Assembly: GCF_963678635.1 (NCBI RefSeq)
Contig: NC_087062.1
Span: 98,635,705-98,699,704, forward strand
DNA: 64,000 nucleotides
Direction of reading: 5' to 3'
DNA from: Symsagittifera roscoffensis
Taxonomy: Eukaryota > Xenacoelomorpha > Acoela > Convolutidae
Shown here: in pieces, positions 45,127 through 58,140 of the stretch
How positions within the stretch are numbered: the first letter of the stretch is position 1
How the letters are laid out: the number at the start of each line of letters is the position of its first letter
The notes under the pieces: generated by a model
What the model was told of the DNA's origin: nothing
Seen by the model: the letters and a program-made list of their open reading frames with translations, nothing else
The model's database searches: none
Position numbers and translations under genes: made by a program

Positions 45127-47669
45127 AATGACACATTTTGTCCATTTCCTGTTTTGGCATGAAAAAAAATTTTTAAAAGTTTAAAACCTTGGGTTGATGC
45201 GTTGGGTTGCATTGTTTACTTGAATAGTAGTTATATCACTCAATTTAAACGACTCATAGCAAAAAAATTATTAAATTCCAAACATAATAATCCCAACTTG
45301 GATGCAGCTAATAACAACTTTGTGACCTCATTCAATATGACTTGACTGCATCAATCATTCATAAAACAAGGGATAAAGAGATAAAAAGTATCGACTTTGG
45401 ATGCGAGAACAATTATATGTTTTGATTAGTGGAGTCTGAGATCTAAACAACATCACATTTGTTGGGGATAAAAACAAAGCGCTAGAGGAAATAAGAATCT
45501 TATTAAGGAAACAAAGTCAATGGTCATCAATTGATGAACATTTTTACACTTTTAATGATCCTTATGCAAAAAAAAACACGTGAGATAGATCTCGGAATTG
45601 CTGCACGGTTGTGCCTGAAACATATCGAGCTACCGAAAACAAGTACCGGTTATTGCTATTTGCTTCAAAGCCTGAAACAACCTAGTCTGTTTTATATCGG
45701 TTGGACATCATGTTTAAAGCGAAGATTGACTGAACACAACAGTGGATATGGTACTGAATACACAAAACCAGTTGGAAGAAAATCATGATTTGTTGTTGCG
45801 TATGTTACAAGATTTGCAGCAGAAACAATGTGGACTAATATTCCAAATTTTGAGTTAACATGGCAAGATGAAATTGGTAAATTAGTCGGTTTGAAAGAAA
45901 CTGTAACAAAAAATAACGGTCTGAACATAGCAAGACGTTTAGTAACTGGCGATGGATTTGGCAACTTGACGCTAGTGAAATGCACAGACTTGATCTAGTC
46001 TTATTTTTTTATTCAATAAAATGTACCTCCGTTGATATCACAGTATCCAGTACTCGGTTGAAAAGTCTATTTATATCTGATAATATTGAGCTTGAAAGCA
46101 TTAATTTTTAGTCAGAGTACACTTGCTCATTTATGATAGTTCACGGTTGAAAACATAACTTTCAAATTATCTTGATAAATTTGAATGCATTGGTTTTTAG
46201 CCAAATTACTGATTACTTGTCTTAAGAAATAGGTTCAAGTAATTTTATTTTTTTTCCCATTTGCCAGAGTTCCCATTATTCTGTTAAAAAGGTCAAAGTA
46301 TCTTTTTTTGTTTAAGTTTGAAAGCAGTGGGTTCATAGAGTTTTGCCTTGCTTTTTCCCATCGACTTTCATTACTTTTCAAACTATTGCTTACAACACTT
46401 TTTGTCTGTGCAAAGCAAAGTAGCCAAAACTTTCTGATGTTAAAAAAAATTCTCTGTCACAAGTTTGACGAGCAGCAATCAATAAAAGACTTTTTCATTT
46501 ATATTGCAGGTCAAGACAACAGCATCTACTTTCTGAAATTCATCATTTAATGCGGTTTAACCAATATTTAAAAGTTTAGATACAGTTTACGTTGATTGTG
46601 TTCCAATGAGCATTTATTGATTTAGTGAGCATTTGTAATCTATTTTGAAAACTCAATGGTTTTGATTAATGATCAAGAGAACTTTTGGAGAGAAAACTCA
46701 ACTAAAGCTCAATTTTTTGCGTTTATATGTTTGAAACTATTCGTTTTTTTTGAATTGTTGCCAATCTGTTGCTTTGACATGCTGGATTGCCATTTTGTCA
46801 AAGTGACCTATAACTTTATGCTTGTGGCTGTTCTCGTTTAAAATAAGAAACGGCAATTCAGACTTCGCAAAGACTTTGAGTATGCTGGCCTGTTTTCAAA
46901 CCAAATGAATCGATTGGGGAGATTTGAAGGACTTTGTTTGTGATAAAATTTCTTCAAACAGCGTGAAAAAGGAATCATGATAACATAAGAGTAAGCAACA
47001 AATTTTTTTTTTGAAATTTATCCAGCCAAAAAGTTCCGAATCTGAATCATTGATTTTTTTAGCGTTTTATTCAAAAATTATTTGTGTTGAAAATCAAAAT
47101 AAGTTTTCAATTTAAAAAATAATTAATGTTTCGATTCCCAAACTTTAAAACAGTATTGCGGTATAGCGCGATTTTATTTTCAATTAATCGCATATGAAAC
47201 AAACTTGCGCGGGATTTGCGTGTTTTAAATTGTAATTTGAGACATCTTTGAAAAGGAAACATGGCAATCGAGTGACAAAACGTTAATAAAACAAACTTCG
47301 ATGTTCATCGCAAAGGGTACCAATGAACGAAACCTTTTAAGACTTGTTTCGTTTCCTTCAATTTTTAAATCACTTCATAACATTTTAGTGTCTTTTTAGT
47401 CATTTCTTGATTATTGGACAAAATTTTTGAAATTTTGATTCTTAGTGCGTTTGAACGATACAAATGATTTTCTAACTTTTAAATTCTAAGGACGTAAAGA
47501 ACTCACTGGTTGTTTTTCGATTAATTTTTTTCACTGAAATTGCAAGTTTTTTCTTAAAAATTTATACTTTTCAAGTGTTGTTTCGATATGCTATAACATT
47601 TAACTACAAATTTTCTTTAAGCATCAGCGCTTTTTCAAGCACACAGTAATTGTTTAAGCAAAAATACAT
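45127..47669 (+). repeat. Helitron-derived tandem unit 5, with deletion (2543 bp)
   Basis: More diverged from units 2-4. The GIY-YIG frame at 45531-45788 reads past HNSG to GRKS and a TGA, and has LFYIGWT. A frame at 46308-46550 reads LMLKKILCHKFDEQQSIKDF just before an ATTGCAG. The I-W-H-D-V segment is gone: the sequence jumps at about 47216 from CTTGCGCGGGA to TTTGCGTGTTTTAAATTG. Confidence 0.88.
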
Positions 47670-50600
47670 AATAACACATTTATTCCGTTTCCTCTTTTCC
47701 CATGAAAAAAAAACTTCAAAACAGCCAACAAGATTCACCATGGGTTGATGCGTTGGGTTGCATTGTTTACTTGAATAGTAGTTAAATCACTCAATTTAAA
47801 CGACTCATAGCAAAAAAATTAGTAAATTCGGTACATGATAATCCCAACTTGGATGAAGCTAATGGGAACTTTGAGACCTCATTCAATATGACTTGACTGC
47901 ATCAACTTTTCATAAAACAATGGGCGATACCTTGTTCAAAATTGCAACTCAGATTACGTCAGATAAAGAGTATCGACTTTGCATGCGAGACCAATTTTAA
48001 GTTTTGATTTGTGGAGTCCGAGATCTAAGCAATATCACATTTGTTGGGGATAAAAACGAAGCACTAGAGGATAAAATTTAAGGTTTACTAGAGGTTTTAT
48101 TAAGGAAACAATGTCAATGATCATCAATTGATGAACAGCTTTACACTTGTAATGATCTTTATGCAAAAAAGACCCGTGATATAGATCTCGGATTTGCTGC
48201 ACCGTTGTGCCCAAAACATATCGAGCTACCGAAAACAAATACCGGCAATTGCTATTTGCTTCAAAGCCTAAAACAACCTAGTCTAATTTATATTGGTTCG
48301 GCATCATGTTTAAAGCGAAGATTGACTGAACACAACAGTGGATATGGTACTGATTAGACAACCAGTTGGTTGAAAGCCATGATTTGATGATGCGTGTGTT
48401 ACAAGAATTGCAGCAGAAACAATGTAAACTGATATTCAAAAATTTGAGTTAACATGGCAAAATGAAATTGGTGATTTACTCGATTTGAAAGAAACTGTTA
48501 CAGTAAATAACGGTCTGAACATAGCAAGATGTTTAGCAACTGGTGATGGATTTGACAAGTTGACGTTAGTAAAATGCACAGACTTGATCTATTCTTAATT
48601 CTTTTGATTCAATATTACTTACCTCCATTGATATCACAGTGCCCAGTACTGGGTTGAAAAGTCCAATTGTATCTGATAACATTGAGCTTGAAAGCATTGA
48701 TTTTTAGTCAGAGTACACTTGCTCATTTATGACAGTACACGGTTGAAAACATAATTTTCACCTTATCTTGTTAAGTTGAATGCATTGGTTCTTAGTCAAA
48801 TTACTGAATACTCGTCTTAAAAAATATATTCAAGTAACTTTATTTAATTTCTAGTTTGCCAGATTTCTCATTATTCTGTTAAAAATGTCAAATTATCTTT
48901 TTATGTTTAAGTTTGAAAGCAGTGGGTTCATAGAGTTTCGCCTTGCTTTTTCCCATCGACTTTCATTACTTTTCAAACTATTGTTTACAACAATTTTTGT
49001 CTGTGCAAAGCAAAGTAGCCAAAACTTTCTGATGTTAAAAAATTCTCTGTCACAAGTTTGACGAGCAGCAATCAATAAAAGACTTTTCCATTTATATTGC
49101 AGGTCAAGACATCAGCATCTGCTCTCTGAAATTCATCATTTTTTGCGGTTCAAACAATATTAAAAAGTTTATATGTAATTTATGTTGATTGTGTTCCGAT
49201 GCGCATTTATTGATTTAATAAGCATTTGTAATCTATTTTGGAGACTCAATTGTTTCGATTAATGATCGAGAGAATTTTTGGAGAGAAAAACTCGAATAAA
49301 GCTCAAATACTTGCGTTTAAATGTTTGAAACCATTCGACTTTTTTAAATTGTTGCCAATTTGTCGGTTTGACATGATGGCTTGTCATTATATCAAAGCGA
49401 CCTATAGTTTTATGCTTGTGGCAGCTCTCAATCAAAATATGAAACGACAATTTAGACTTCGCAAAGACTTCGAATATGCTGATCTGTTTTCGAACTAAAT
49501 GAATGGATTAGGAAGGTTTGGAAGAACTTGATTGTCACAATAGTTCTTCAAATTGCAAGAAAAAATATCATGATAACATAAGACTATAATACAAAAATTT
49601 TTTGAAAATTATTAATTTTTTTTTATTTCGACTTAACCACAAAATTAGTTTGAACATTTATGGGTAAGTTTTCTATTATAAACTGAATTAGATCTTTACA
49701 AACTACATGCATACCAGAATGTCAGTGAAACCAAAAAAATTCCGAATCTGAATCATTGATTTTTTTAAGCATTTTAATCAAAAACTAATATTGCTGAAAA
49801 TCAATATAAGATCTCATTTTGAAAAAAAAAAAACAATTTTTCTATATTCCCAAATTTTAAAACATTATAGCGCTTTTTTTCAATAGATCGCATATGAAAC
49901 AAACTTGCGTGGGAAGTTTTGGAAAGGTAAATTGAAGAAAAATTAATGAAAAAAGAGAAAATCGTGGCAATCTATGTTCAAAACCAAACAGTTTTTAAAA
50001 AAATATATTTCGATTTTCTAACTATTTTCAGTGCCTGAAATGCGTGAAACTTTGAAAATTTATAGAGCGTCCTCCCTAGCAAATTCTAATGATGAGAACC
50101 CTGATTCATTTCGCGCAACTTCAGGAATGTCCTCAACTCGCTCGATTATTTATCGAAACTTGTTCACTGTTTTATCAAACTTGCCAGAAGAAGTGAGAGT
50201 CTGGCCTAAAATCATATGGCATGATGTTGTCAGTAATTCTCTCTCAACTCACCCCAACAAAGGAACTACACCAATGAATGAGCAAAAGTTTTTTGATAGT
50301 GTGTTATATTTAACTGACTTATATAAAATAAAGGCATGGATGACAATTATTAGAAATGATCAGGTAACTGATATGCTCAAAAAGGAAACGTTCACTTAAT
50401 TGAAAAAAATTACGGTTTAATTACGTATGGAGCAAATCTTAACATCGCGGGGAAAGTAGATTTTCATAACATTCATTTAAGTACTCATTTAAAAAATCAT
50501 ACGGATTTGCGTGTTTCAAGTTGTAATTTGAGATATTTTTGAAAAGGAAACATGGCAATCGAGTGAAAAAAGGTTGATAAAACAAACTTCGATGTTCATT

Positions 50601-50845
50601 GCAAAGGGTACCAATGAACTAAATGTTTTAAGACTTGTTCCTTTTCCTTCAATTTTTAAAGCACTTCATAATATTTTAGTGTTTTTTTAATCGTTTCTTG
50701 ACTATTGGACACAATTTTTAGAATTTCGATTCTTAGTGCATTTGGACGATACAACTGATTTTCTAAATTTTTGGTTCTAAGGCCATAAAGAACTCACTGG
50801 TTTTGTTCCGTTTCCTATTTTGCCATTGTTTACACAAAAAAATAT
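47670..50845 (+). repeat. Helitron-derived tandem unit 6 (3176 bp)
   Basis: Diverged like unit 5, but with the I-W-H-D-V frame (50031-50399, 122 codons, PEEVRVWPKIIWHDVVSNSL). It keeps about 45 bases of helicase C-terminal sequence (GGGCGATACCTTGTTC) that units 2-5 lack. The GIY-YIG remnant near 48240-48360 reads LIYIGSA. The right end is shortened and rearranged at 50800-50845. Confidence 0.88.
49238..49498 (+). pseudogene. Best-preserved copy of the small conserved Helitron ORF
   Basis: 86 codons in unit 6: AQILAFKCLKPFDFFKLLPI, CRFDMMACHYIKATYSFMLV, then RQFRLRKDFEYADLFSN and stop. Equivalent, often frameshifted, stretches lie near 33735, 37000, 40260, 43540 and 46770. The peptide changes less than the surrounding DNA suggests for non-coding sequence, but I have no family for it. 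Confidence 0.4.
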
Positions 50846-51085
50846 AATAACACACTTTTTCCGTTTCCCTTTCTTGCCATAAAAACAATTTAAAAACAAC
50901 CAACAAGATTTACCATGGGTGGATGCGTTGGGTTGCATTGTTTACTTGAATACTAGTTATATCACTCAAATTAAACTACTCATAGCGAAAAAATTATTAA
51001 ATTCCGAACATAATAATCCCAACTTGGATGCAGCTAATGGGAACTTTGAGACCTCATTCAAAATGACTTGACTGCATCAACCATT
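50846..51085 (+). repeat. Helitron-derived tandem unit 7, truncated
   Basis: Only the first 240 bases of a unit are present (ATAATAACACACTTTTTCCG to TTGACTGCATCAACCATT). It then breaks off into the gypsy-derived array. Confidence 0.85.
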
Positions 51086-51311
51086 CCGGCGATGAGAAAC
51101 GACAGTAGAAATTGCAAAAAAAACAGCAAAAGCAGGTAAACAAAAAACCCTGAAACAGGTAAACAAAAAAAACCTGAAAAAAAACAAAAAGCAGGTAAAC
51201 AAAAAATCAAAAATCAAGACAAAAATCTCAGAACAAACTGCGCAAACAAGCCAAAATCAATTTAAAGAAAATGAAATTGTTAGAGACTGAAAAACACAGA
51301 AGAAGAAATCC

Positions 51312-51461
51312 ATGAAAGCACTCACCAGGGTGGATAACCGCATTATCCACATGACAGTGGATACAGGCAGCCCATTTTCGTTTATCAATTGGACTACAGC
51401 GAAGCAATTTGTGAATTCAGCCGAAACAGCAAAATCTATTTCAGGTAAAAATAAACAGTAA
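51312..51461 (+). pseudogene. Retropepsin fragment, array unit 1
   Basis: Reads MKALTRVDNRIIHMTVDTGS then PFSFINWTTAKQF and stops soon after. D-T-G-S is the catalytic Asp motif of retroviral-type aspartic proteases; F-I-N-W-T-T-A-K-Q is familiar to me from gypsy-like polyproteins of invertebrates. The rest of the fold (I-L-G-A-L near 51500) is in another frame. Confidence 0.75.
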
Positions 51462-52681
51462 AGCACGGGTTGTAGACGCCAACAAAAAGCAAATAAAAAT
51501 CCTAGGAGCATTGAAAAGAAACATGACATAAGTTTGGTGGATATTCCCAAAAATCAGTCTATTGATAACCGAAAAAAAATCAAGATGCATTCTATTAAGA
51601 GAGCTACAAGGAAAAAAGGAAAAGCAAGAAAACAGAAGATGACACCACGCTGAAAGTTTTCTGATAATATTTTACAATGAGAGGAGGTAAAAGATAACAA
51701 GCAAGAACTAAAGGAGGGGTTCAAAAACCTAATGATAGAAAACAAATTATCAAAAAGTCACATTGTTAAACGAAAATTCCAATTTCACCTCTGCCCGATA
51801 CAAGAAAAAGGAGACGTATACCGATTCTTATTCACGGGAAAGGGAAGTGAAACAAGAGTTCGAAAAGCACCTGAAATTGAAACAAATAAAAAAGCTTAGC
51901 AAATGTACCAGCAAACTAGCAACACGAAATCATCATTGAGAGAACCCACCGAAAATCGATTTTATCAGCTGGAAAAAAAACGATTCACCTGGAAATATGG
52001 ACGAAAAAGCACTAGAACTAGACAAAGCATTCGGAGGGAGGCAGAAAACATGGCGGATCCCACAAAAAACGGCCAAAAAGAAGGAAAGAGAAGATAATGG
52101 AAAAGGCTGCAACGGAGAGTTTGATGTACCAAAACTTGAGTGAGCTAACCTAAAATTAAAACTTCTGTTAGTCTATTTTTAGAAAAATTCCTACTTTGTA
52201 ACAATTAATACTGGGAAAAGGGGATAGTGGTACTGCTATGGCACTAGCCAAAACTCTATGAAATAGTGTTAGGTGAAATGACCTGATGCCTGTCCTCATC
52301 AAGGTCAAACATGGTGCATGATCTAAAAAAAGCATGTTCAAATAGTCATTTTAAAATGAAACAACAACCGTTACTCAATGTACAAAACCGTTACTCGGAT
52401 GAGAATCTTCGACAAAGGAATGAAGAAACACCGGAGACGAAAGTAAAGATAAACGATAAATAAGCACAAGGTGCGATAGAGTTTTCGATGAGAATTACCT
52501 AATAAATTGTCCGGCGATGTGAAACGACGGTAAAAACTGCAAAAAATAACAGCAAAAGCAGGTAAACAAAAGAACGTGGCCATAATCGAGACGTATATCT
52601 CAAAACAAACTGCACCCAAAAACTTCACCCAAACTGCACCCTCTTTTGAGAGACCCAAAGCAAAAGAAAACGAAAACCATT

Positions 52682-52803
52682 AAAGCACCCACCAGAGTGG
52701 ATAACCATATTATCCACATGACGGTGGATACGGGCAGCTCATTTTCGTTTATCAATTGGACTACAGCAAAGCAATTTTTGGACCTAGCCCAAGCAGCATA
52801 GTT
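52682..52803 (+). pseudogene. Retropepsin fragment, array unit 2
   Basis: Reads TVDTGSSFSFINWTTAKQFL followed by DLAQAA and a stop; Ser replaces Pro after D-T-G-S. Confidence 0.7.
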
Positions 52804-54063
52804 TATCCCAGGCAACAATGAAACATTAAAGCACGGGTTGTAGACGCCAACAAAAAGCCAATAAAAATCCTAGAAGTATTGAAAACTAAGATATGACATG
52901 AGTACGGTGGATACTCCCAGTAGTCAGTCTGTTGATAACCGAAAGAAAATCAGGATGCATCCTCATAACAGACCTACAAAGAAAATAAGGAATTACAGGA
53001 AAACAGAGGACGACACCACGCTGAAAGTTTTGCGTTAACGTTTTACAATGAGAAGAGGAGGTGAAAGACAACGAACAAGTATTAAACGAGGAGTTTAAAA
53101 ACCTAATGATAGAAAATAAGTTATCAAAAAATCATATTGTTAAACCAAAATTCCAATTTCACCTCTGCCCGATACAAGAAAAAGGAGACGTATACCGATC
53201 CACATTCAAGGGAAAGTGAAAAAAGATTTCGAAAAGCACCTGAAAAAGAAACAAATAAGAAAGCTTCTCAAAGGTACCAGCAAATTAGCAACAAGAAATC
53301 ATCAAAGAGAGAACGCACCAAGCATCGAATTTAATAGCTGGAAAAACACCTATTGAGATGGAAAACTGGACGAAAAAATGACTAAAACTAGACAAAGCAT
53401 TTGGAGGCAGGCAGAAAAAATGGCGGATCGTACAGAAAAACCGGCCAAAAAAGGAAAGAAAAGATAATGGAAAAGGCTGCAACTGATAGTTTGATGTACC
53501 GAAACATGAGTGAGCTAAACCAAAAAAAAGTCTTGTTAGTCTATTTTTAGAGGGTTTCTTACTTTGTAATAAAAATTCTGGGAAAAGGGGGTAGTGTTAC
53601 TGCTATGGTAGTAGCAAAAACTCTCTGAAATAGTGTTAGGTAAAATGACCTGATGCCGCTCCTTATCAAGGTCAAACATGGTGCTTAATCTAAAAAAACA
53701 TGTTCAAATAGTCAAACAAAAATGAAACAACAATCGTTACTCAAAGTAAGAAATTAACAAAACTGAAAATCAAACGCATCGGATGAGAATCTTTGACAAA
53801 AAAACAAGGAAACACAGGAGACCAAGGTAAAGACAAAAGAAAAACAAGCACAAGATGCGATAGGATTTTCTATGAAAATTACCTAACAAATTGTCCAGCG
53901 ATGTGAAACGACAGTAGAAATTGCACAAAAAACAGCAAAAGCAGGTAAACAAAAAAACCTGGTCAAAATCAAGACAAATATCACAGAACAAACTGCGCAA
54001 ACAAGACAAAATCAATTTAAAGAAAATGAAAATGTGAGAGACTCAAAAACACAGAAAAAATCC

Positions 54064-54210
54064 ATGAAAGCACTCACTATGGTGGATAACCACAATATCC
54101 ACATGACAGTGGATACAGGCAGCCCATTTTTGTTTATCAATTGGACTACAGCGAAGCAATTTTTGAATTCAGCCGAAACGGCAAAAAAAAATTTCAGGCA
54201 AAAATAGACA
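54064..54210 (+). pseudogene. Retropepsin fragment, array unit 3
   Basis: Reads MTVDTGSPFLFINWTTAKQF; close to unit 1 including the NSAETAK continuation. Confidence 0.7.
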
Positions 54211-55406
54211 GTAAAGCACGGGTTGTAGACGCCAACAAAAAGCAAATAAAAATCCTAGGAGCATTGAAAAGAAACATGACATAAGTATGGTGGATATTCC
54301 CAGAAATCAGTCTATTGATAACCGAAAAAAACTCAGGATGCATTCTATTAATAGAGCTACAAGGAAAAAAAGGAAATGCAAGAAAACAGAAGATGACACC
54401 ATGCTGAAAGTTTTGTGGTAATGTTTTACAATGAGAGGAGGTAAAAGATAACAAACAAGAACTAAAGGAGGAGTTCAAAAACCTAATGATAGAAAACAAA
54501 TTATCAAAAAATCACATTGTTAAACCAAAATTCCAATTTCACCTCTGCCCGATACAAGAAAAAGAAGACGTATACCGATTCTTATTCACGGGAAAGGAAA
54601 GTGAACGAAGAGTTCGAAAAGCACCTGAAAAAGAAACAAATAAAAAAAGCTTGGCAAATGTACCAGCAAACTAGCAACACGAAATCATCAAAGAGAGAAC
54701 CCACCGAGCATCGAATTTATTAGCTGGAAAAATACCTATTGATATGGAAATATGGACAACAAAGCACTAAAACTAGACAAAGCATTCAGAGGCAGGCAGA
54801 AAAAATGGCGGATCGTACAGAAAAACCGGCCAAAAAAGGAAAGAAAAGATAATGGAAAAGTCTGCAACTGATAGTTTGATGTACCAAAACATGAGTGAGC
54901 TAAACCGAAAAAAAAGTCTTGTTAGTCTGTTTTAGAAGGTTTCTTACTTTGTAAAAAAAAAATCTGGGAAAAGGGGGTAGTGTTACTGCTATGGTAGTAG
55001 CAAAACTCTCTGAAATAGTGTTAGGTAAAATGACCTGATGCCGCTCCTTATCAAGGTGAAACATGGAGCTTAAACTAAAAAAACATGTTCAAATATTCAA
55101 ATAAAAATGAAACAACAATCGTTACTCAATGTACGAAATTCACAAAACTGAAGATCAAACAGATCGGATGAGAATCTTCGACAAAAAATAAGGAAACACT
55201 GGAGACCAAGGTAAATATAAAAGAAAATCAAGCACAAGATGCGATAGAATTTTCGATGAAAATTAACTAACAAACTGTCTGGCGATGTGCAACGATGTTG
55301 CAAAAAAGAAACTAGCAAAAGCAGTTAAACAAAAGAACGTGGCCAAAATCAAGACATATATCTCAAAACAAACTGCGCAAACAAGATCAATTCAATTTAA
55401 AAAAAA

Positions 55407-55634
55407 ATGGAAATTGTGAGAGTCTCAAAAACAAAGAAGAAGAAATCCATTAAAGCACTCACCAGGGTAGATAAACACATTATCCACATGACGGTGGATA
55501 CGGGCAGCCCATTTTTGTTTATCAATTGGACTACAGCAGCAATTATTGGATTCAGCCTAAGCAGCATAGCCTATTCCAATCAAAAGTTAAACAATAACGC
55601 ACGGTTTTTAGGCTTCAAACAAAAGTCAATTTAA
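55407..55634 (+). pseudogene. Retropepsin fragment, array unit 4, variant type
   Basis: 75 codons. MTVDTGSPFLFINWTTAA is followed by IIGFSLSSIAYSNQ instead of the KQF version; a small deletion changes the frame. The same variant occurs in unit 6. Confidence 0.7.
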
Positions 55635-56609
55635 AACCTAGGAGCACTGAAGTAAAGGATGACATCAGCATGGTGGATAATCCCAATTATCATTCTGTTA
55701 ATAAAGGAAAAAGAAACAGGATGCATTCCAGTATTTGAACTACAGGGAAGATTCAGAATTGCAAGAACACAGAATATGACACCATGCTCACAATTTTTGT
55801 TTCAATGTTTTATGAAAACAGGAGGAGGTAAAAGGTTAGCAACACGAAATATACGAGAAGTTTAAAAACCTTTGGAAAAGAAAAAATTATCAAAATCACA
55901 TTGTTAAATTAAAATTATTATTTGCCCTGTTCCCGATAAAGAAATGGCTATAAAGAAAAATGAGAAGACAAATGGAAAGGCTGGAACTGATTTCTTGATG
56001 TACTAACTTTAGTGGGCAAAACTGAGAATAAAACTCCTGTTATGAATTTTGTAATAATTCTTTGAGCTGAAAAAAAATTTCCTGCAAAAAGGGTACTGTG
56101 ATACTACTATGGCAGCAGCCACAAATCTATGAAAACCCTAATCAATGTCAACCATAGTGCTTGGTCTAAAAAAAACAAGTTAAAAAAGTCAACTTAGAAA
56201 AAAACTTGAGCCAAAATTCAATGTACAAAATTAACAATTTAGAAGGTGAAACAAATCATAAGAGGAACTCGCATCTTTACGACTAAAAAATAAGTAAATA
56301 GTGGAGACCAACGAAAAACAAGAACGAGGTGCGATAGAACATTTGATAAAATTTTCTTTAAAAAAATTGTCCGGCGTTATGAAACGACTGTAGAAAGTGC
56401 AAAAAAATCCAGCAAAAACAGTTAAACAAATGCACTGAAAATTCTTCAGAAAAATCAATGGCAAAGTGTAATCTGGTCGAAGGCCATATCTTATCGGAGA
56501 ATTCTGAAATAAAGAGCATTCAACAAAAAAAACGTGGCTAAAATCGAGACGTATATCTTAAAACAAACTGCACCCAAAAACTGCACCTTTTTTTGAGAGA
56601 CCTAAAACA

Positions 56610-56748
56610 AAGCAGACGAAATCCATTAAAGCACTCACCAGAGTGGATAACCACGTTATCCACATGACGGTGGATACGGGCAGCCCATTTTCGTTTATCA
56701 ATTGGACTACAGCAAAGCAATTTTTGGACTTAGCCCAAGCAGCATAGT
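56610..56748 (+). pseudogene. Retropepsin fragment, array unit 5
   Basis: Reads RVDNHVIHMTVDTGSPFSFI then NWTTAKQFLDLAQAA and a stop, the same end as unit 2. The basic segment further on (57150-57458, 102 codons, ending SLMYQNLSELI) is the most open copy of that part. Confidence 0.7.
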
Positions 56749-58004
56749 TTATGCCAGGTAAAAGTGAAACATTAAAGCACGGGCTGTAGACGCCAACAAA
56801 AACCAATAAACCTAGGAGCATTCAAAAGAAAGTTGACTTGGGTATGGTGGATATTCCCAGAAGTCAGTCTGTTTATAACCGAAAGAAATTCAAGATGCAT
56901 TATAGTAATAGACCTACAAGGAAAATAAGGAATTGCAAGAAAACAGAGGACGACAACACGCAAAAAGTTTTGTGTAAACGTTTTAGTATAAGAGGAGGAG
57001 GTAAAAAATAACAAAAAAGAACTAAACGAGTTTAAAAACCGAATGATAGAAAAAATATATCAAAAAATCACATTGTTAAACAAAAATTCCATTTTCCACT
57101 CTGCCCGATACAAGAAAAAGGAGATATACCGATCCAAATTCAAGGGAGAGTGAAAAAAGAATTCGAGAAGCACCTGGAAAAGAAACACATAAAAAAGAAC
57201 GGCAAATGTACAAGCAAACTAGCAATACGAATTTATCAAAGAGAGAACCCACCGAGCATCGAATTTATCAGCTGGGAAAATACCGATTCACATGGAAATA
57301 TGGACGAAAAAGTACTAGAACCAGACCAAGCATTCGGAGGCAGGCAGAAATTACGGCGGATCCTACAGAAAAAACGGCCAAAAAGAAGAAAAGAGAAGAT
57401 AATGAAAAAGGTTGCGACTGATAGTTTGATGTACCAAAACTTGAGTGAGCTAATCTGAAATTAAAACTCTTGTTAGTCTATTTTTAGAAAAATTCCTACT
57501 TTGTAACAATTTATACTGGGAAAAGGGGATAGTGGTACTGCTATGGCAGTAGCCAAAACTCTATGAAATAGTGTTAGGTGAAATGACCTGATGCCGGTCC
57601 TCATCAAGGTCAAACATGGTGCATGATCTAAAAAAAGCATGTTGAAATAGTCATTTTAAAATGAAACAACAACCGTTACTCAATGTACAAAATTAACAAA
57701 ACTGAGGGTCAAACGAATTGGATGAGAATCTTCGACAAAAAAGTTAAGAAACACTGGAGACCAAAGATAAGATAAAAGAGAAACAAGCACAAGGTGCGAT
57801 AGAATTTTCGATGAGAAACACCTAAAAAAACTGTCCGGCGATGTGAAACGACAAGAAAAACTGCAAAAACAAAACAGCAAAATGAGGTAAACAAAAGAAC
57901 GTGGCCAAAATCAAGAGGTATATATCAAAAAAAACTGCACAAACAAGACAGATTTAATTTAAAGAAATTGAAATTGTGAGAGATTCAAAAACAAAGAAGA
58001 AAAA

Positions 58005-58140
58005 ATCCATTGAATCACTCATCAGAAAGGATAACAACATTATCCACTTGACGGTGGATACGGGCAGCCATTTTCCTTTATCAATTGGACTACAGCAGCA
58101 ATTATTGGATTCAGCCTAAACAGCATAGCTTATTCCAGGC
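58005..58140 (+). pseudogene. Retropepsin fragment, array unit 6, variant type
   Basis: TVDTGS is present but the frame is lost directly after it. The sequence shows the variant continuation seen in unit 4 (ACAGCAGCAATTATTGGATT). Confidence 0.65.

Noticed and set aside
35321-51085. CRISPR-like array of regularly spaced repeats
   Set aside because: The repeat units are 3.27 kb and contain Helitron protein remnants; there are no short repeats with unique spacers.
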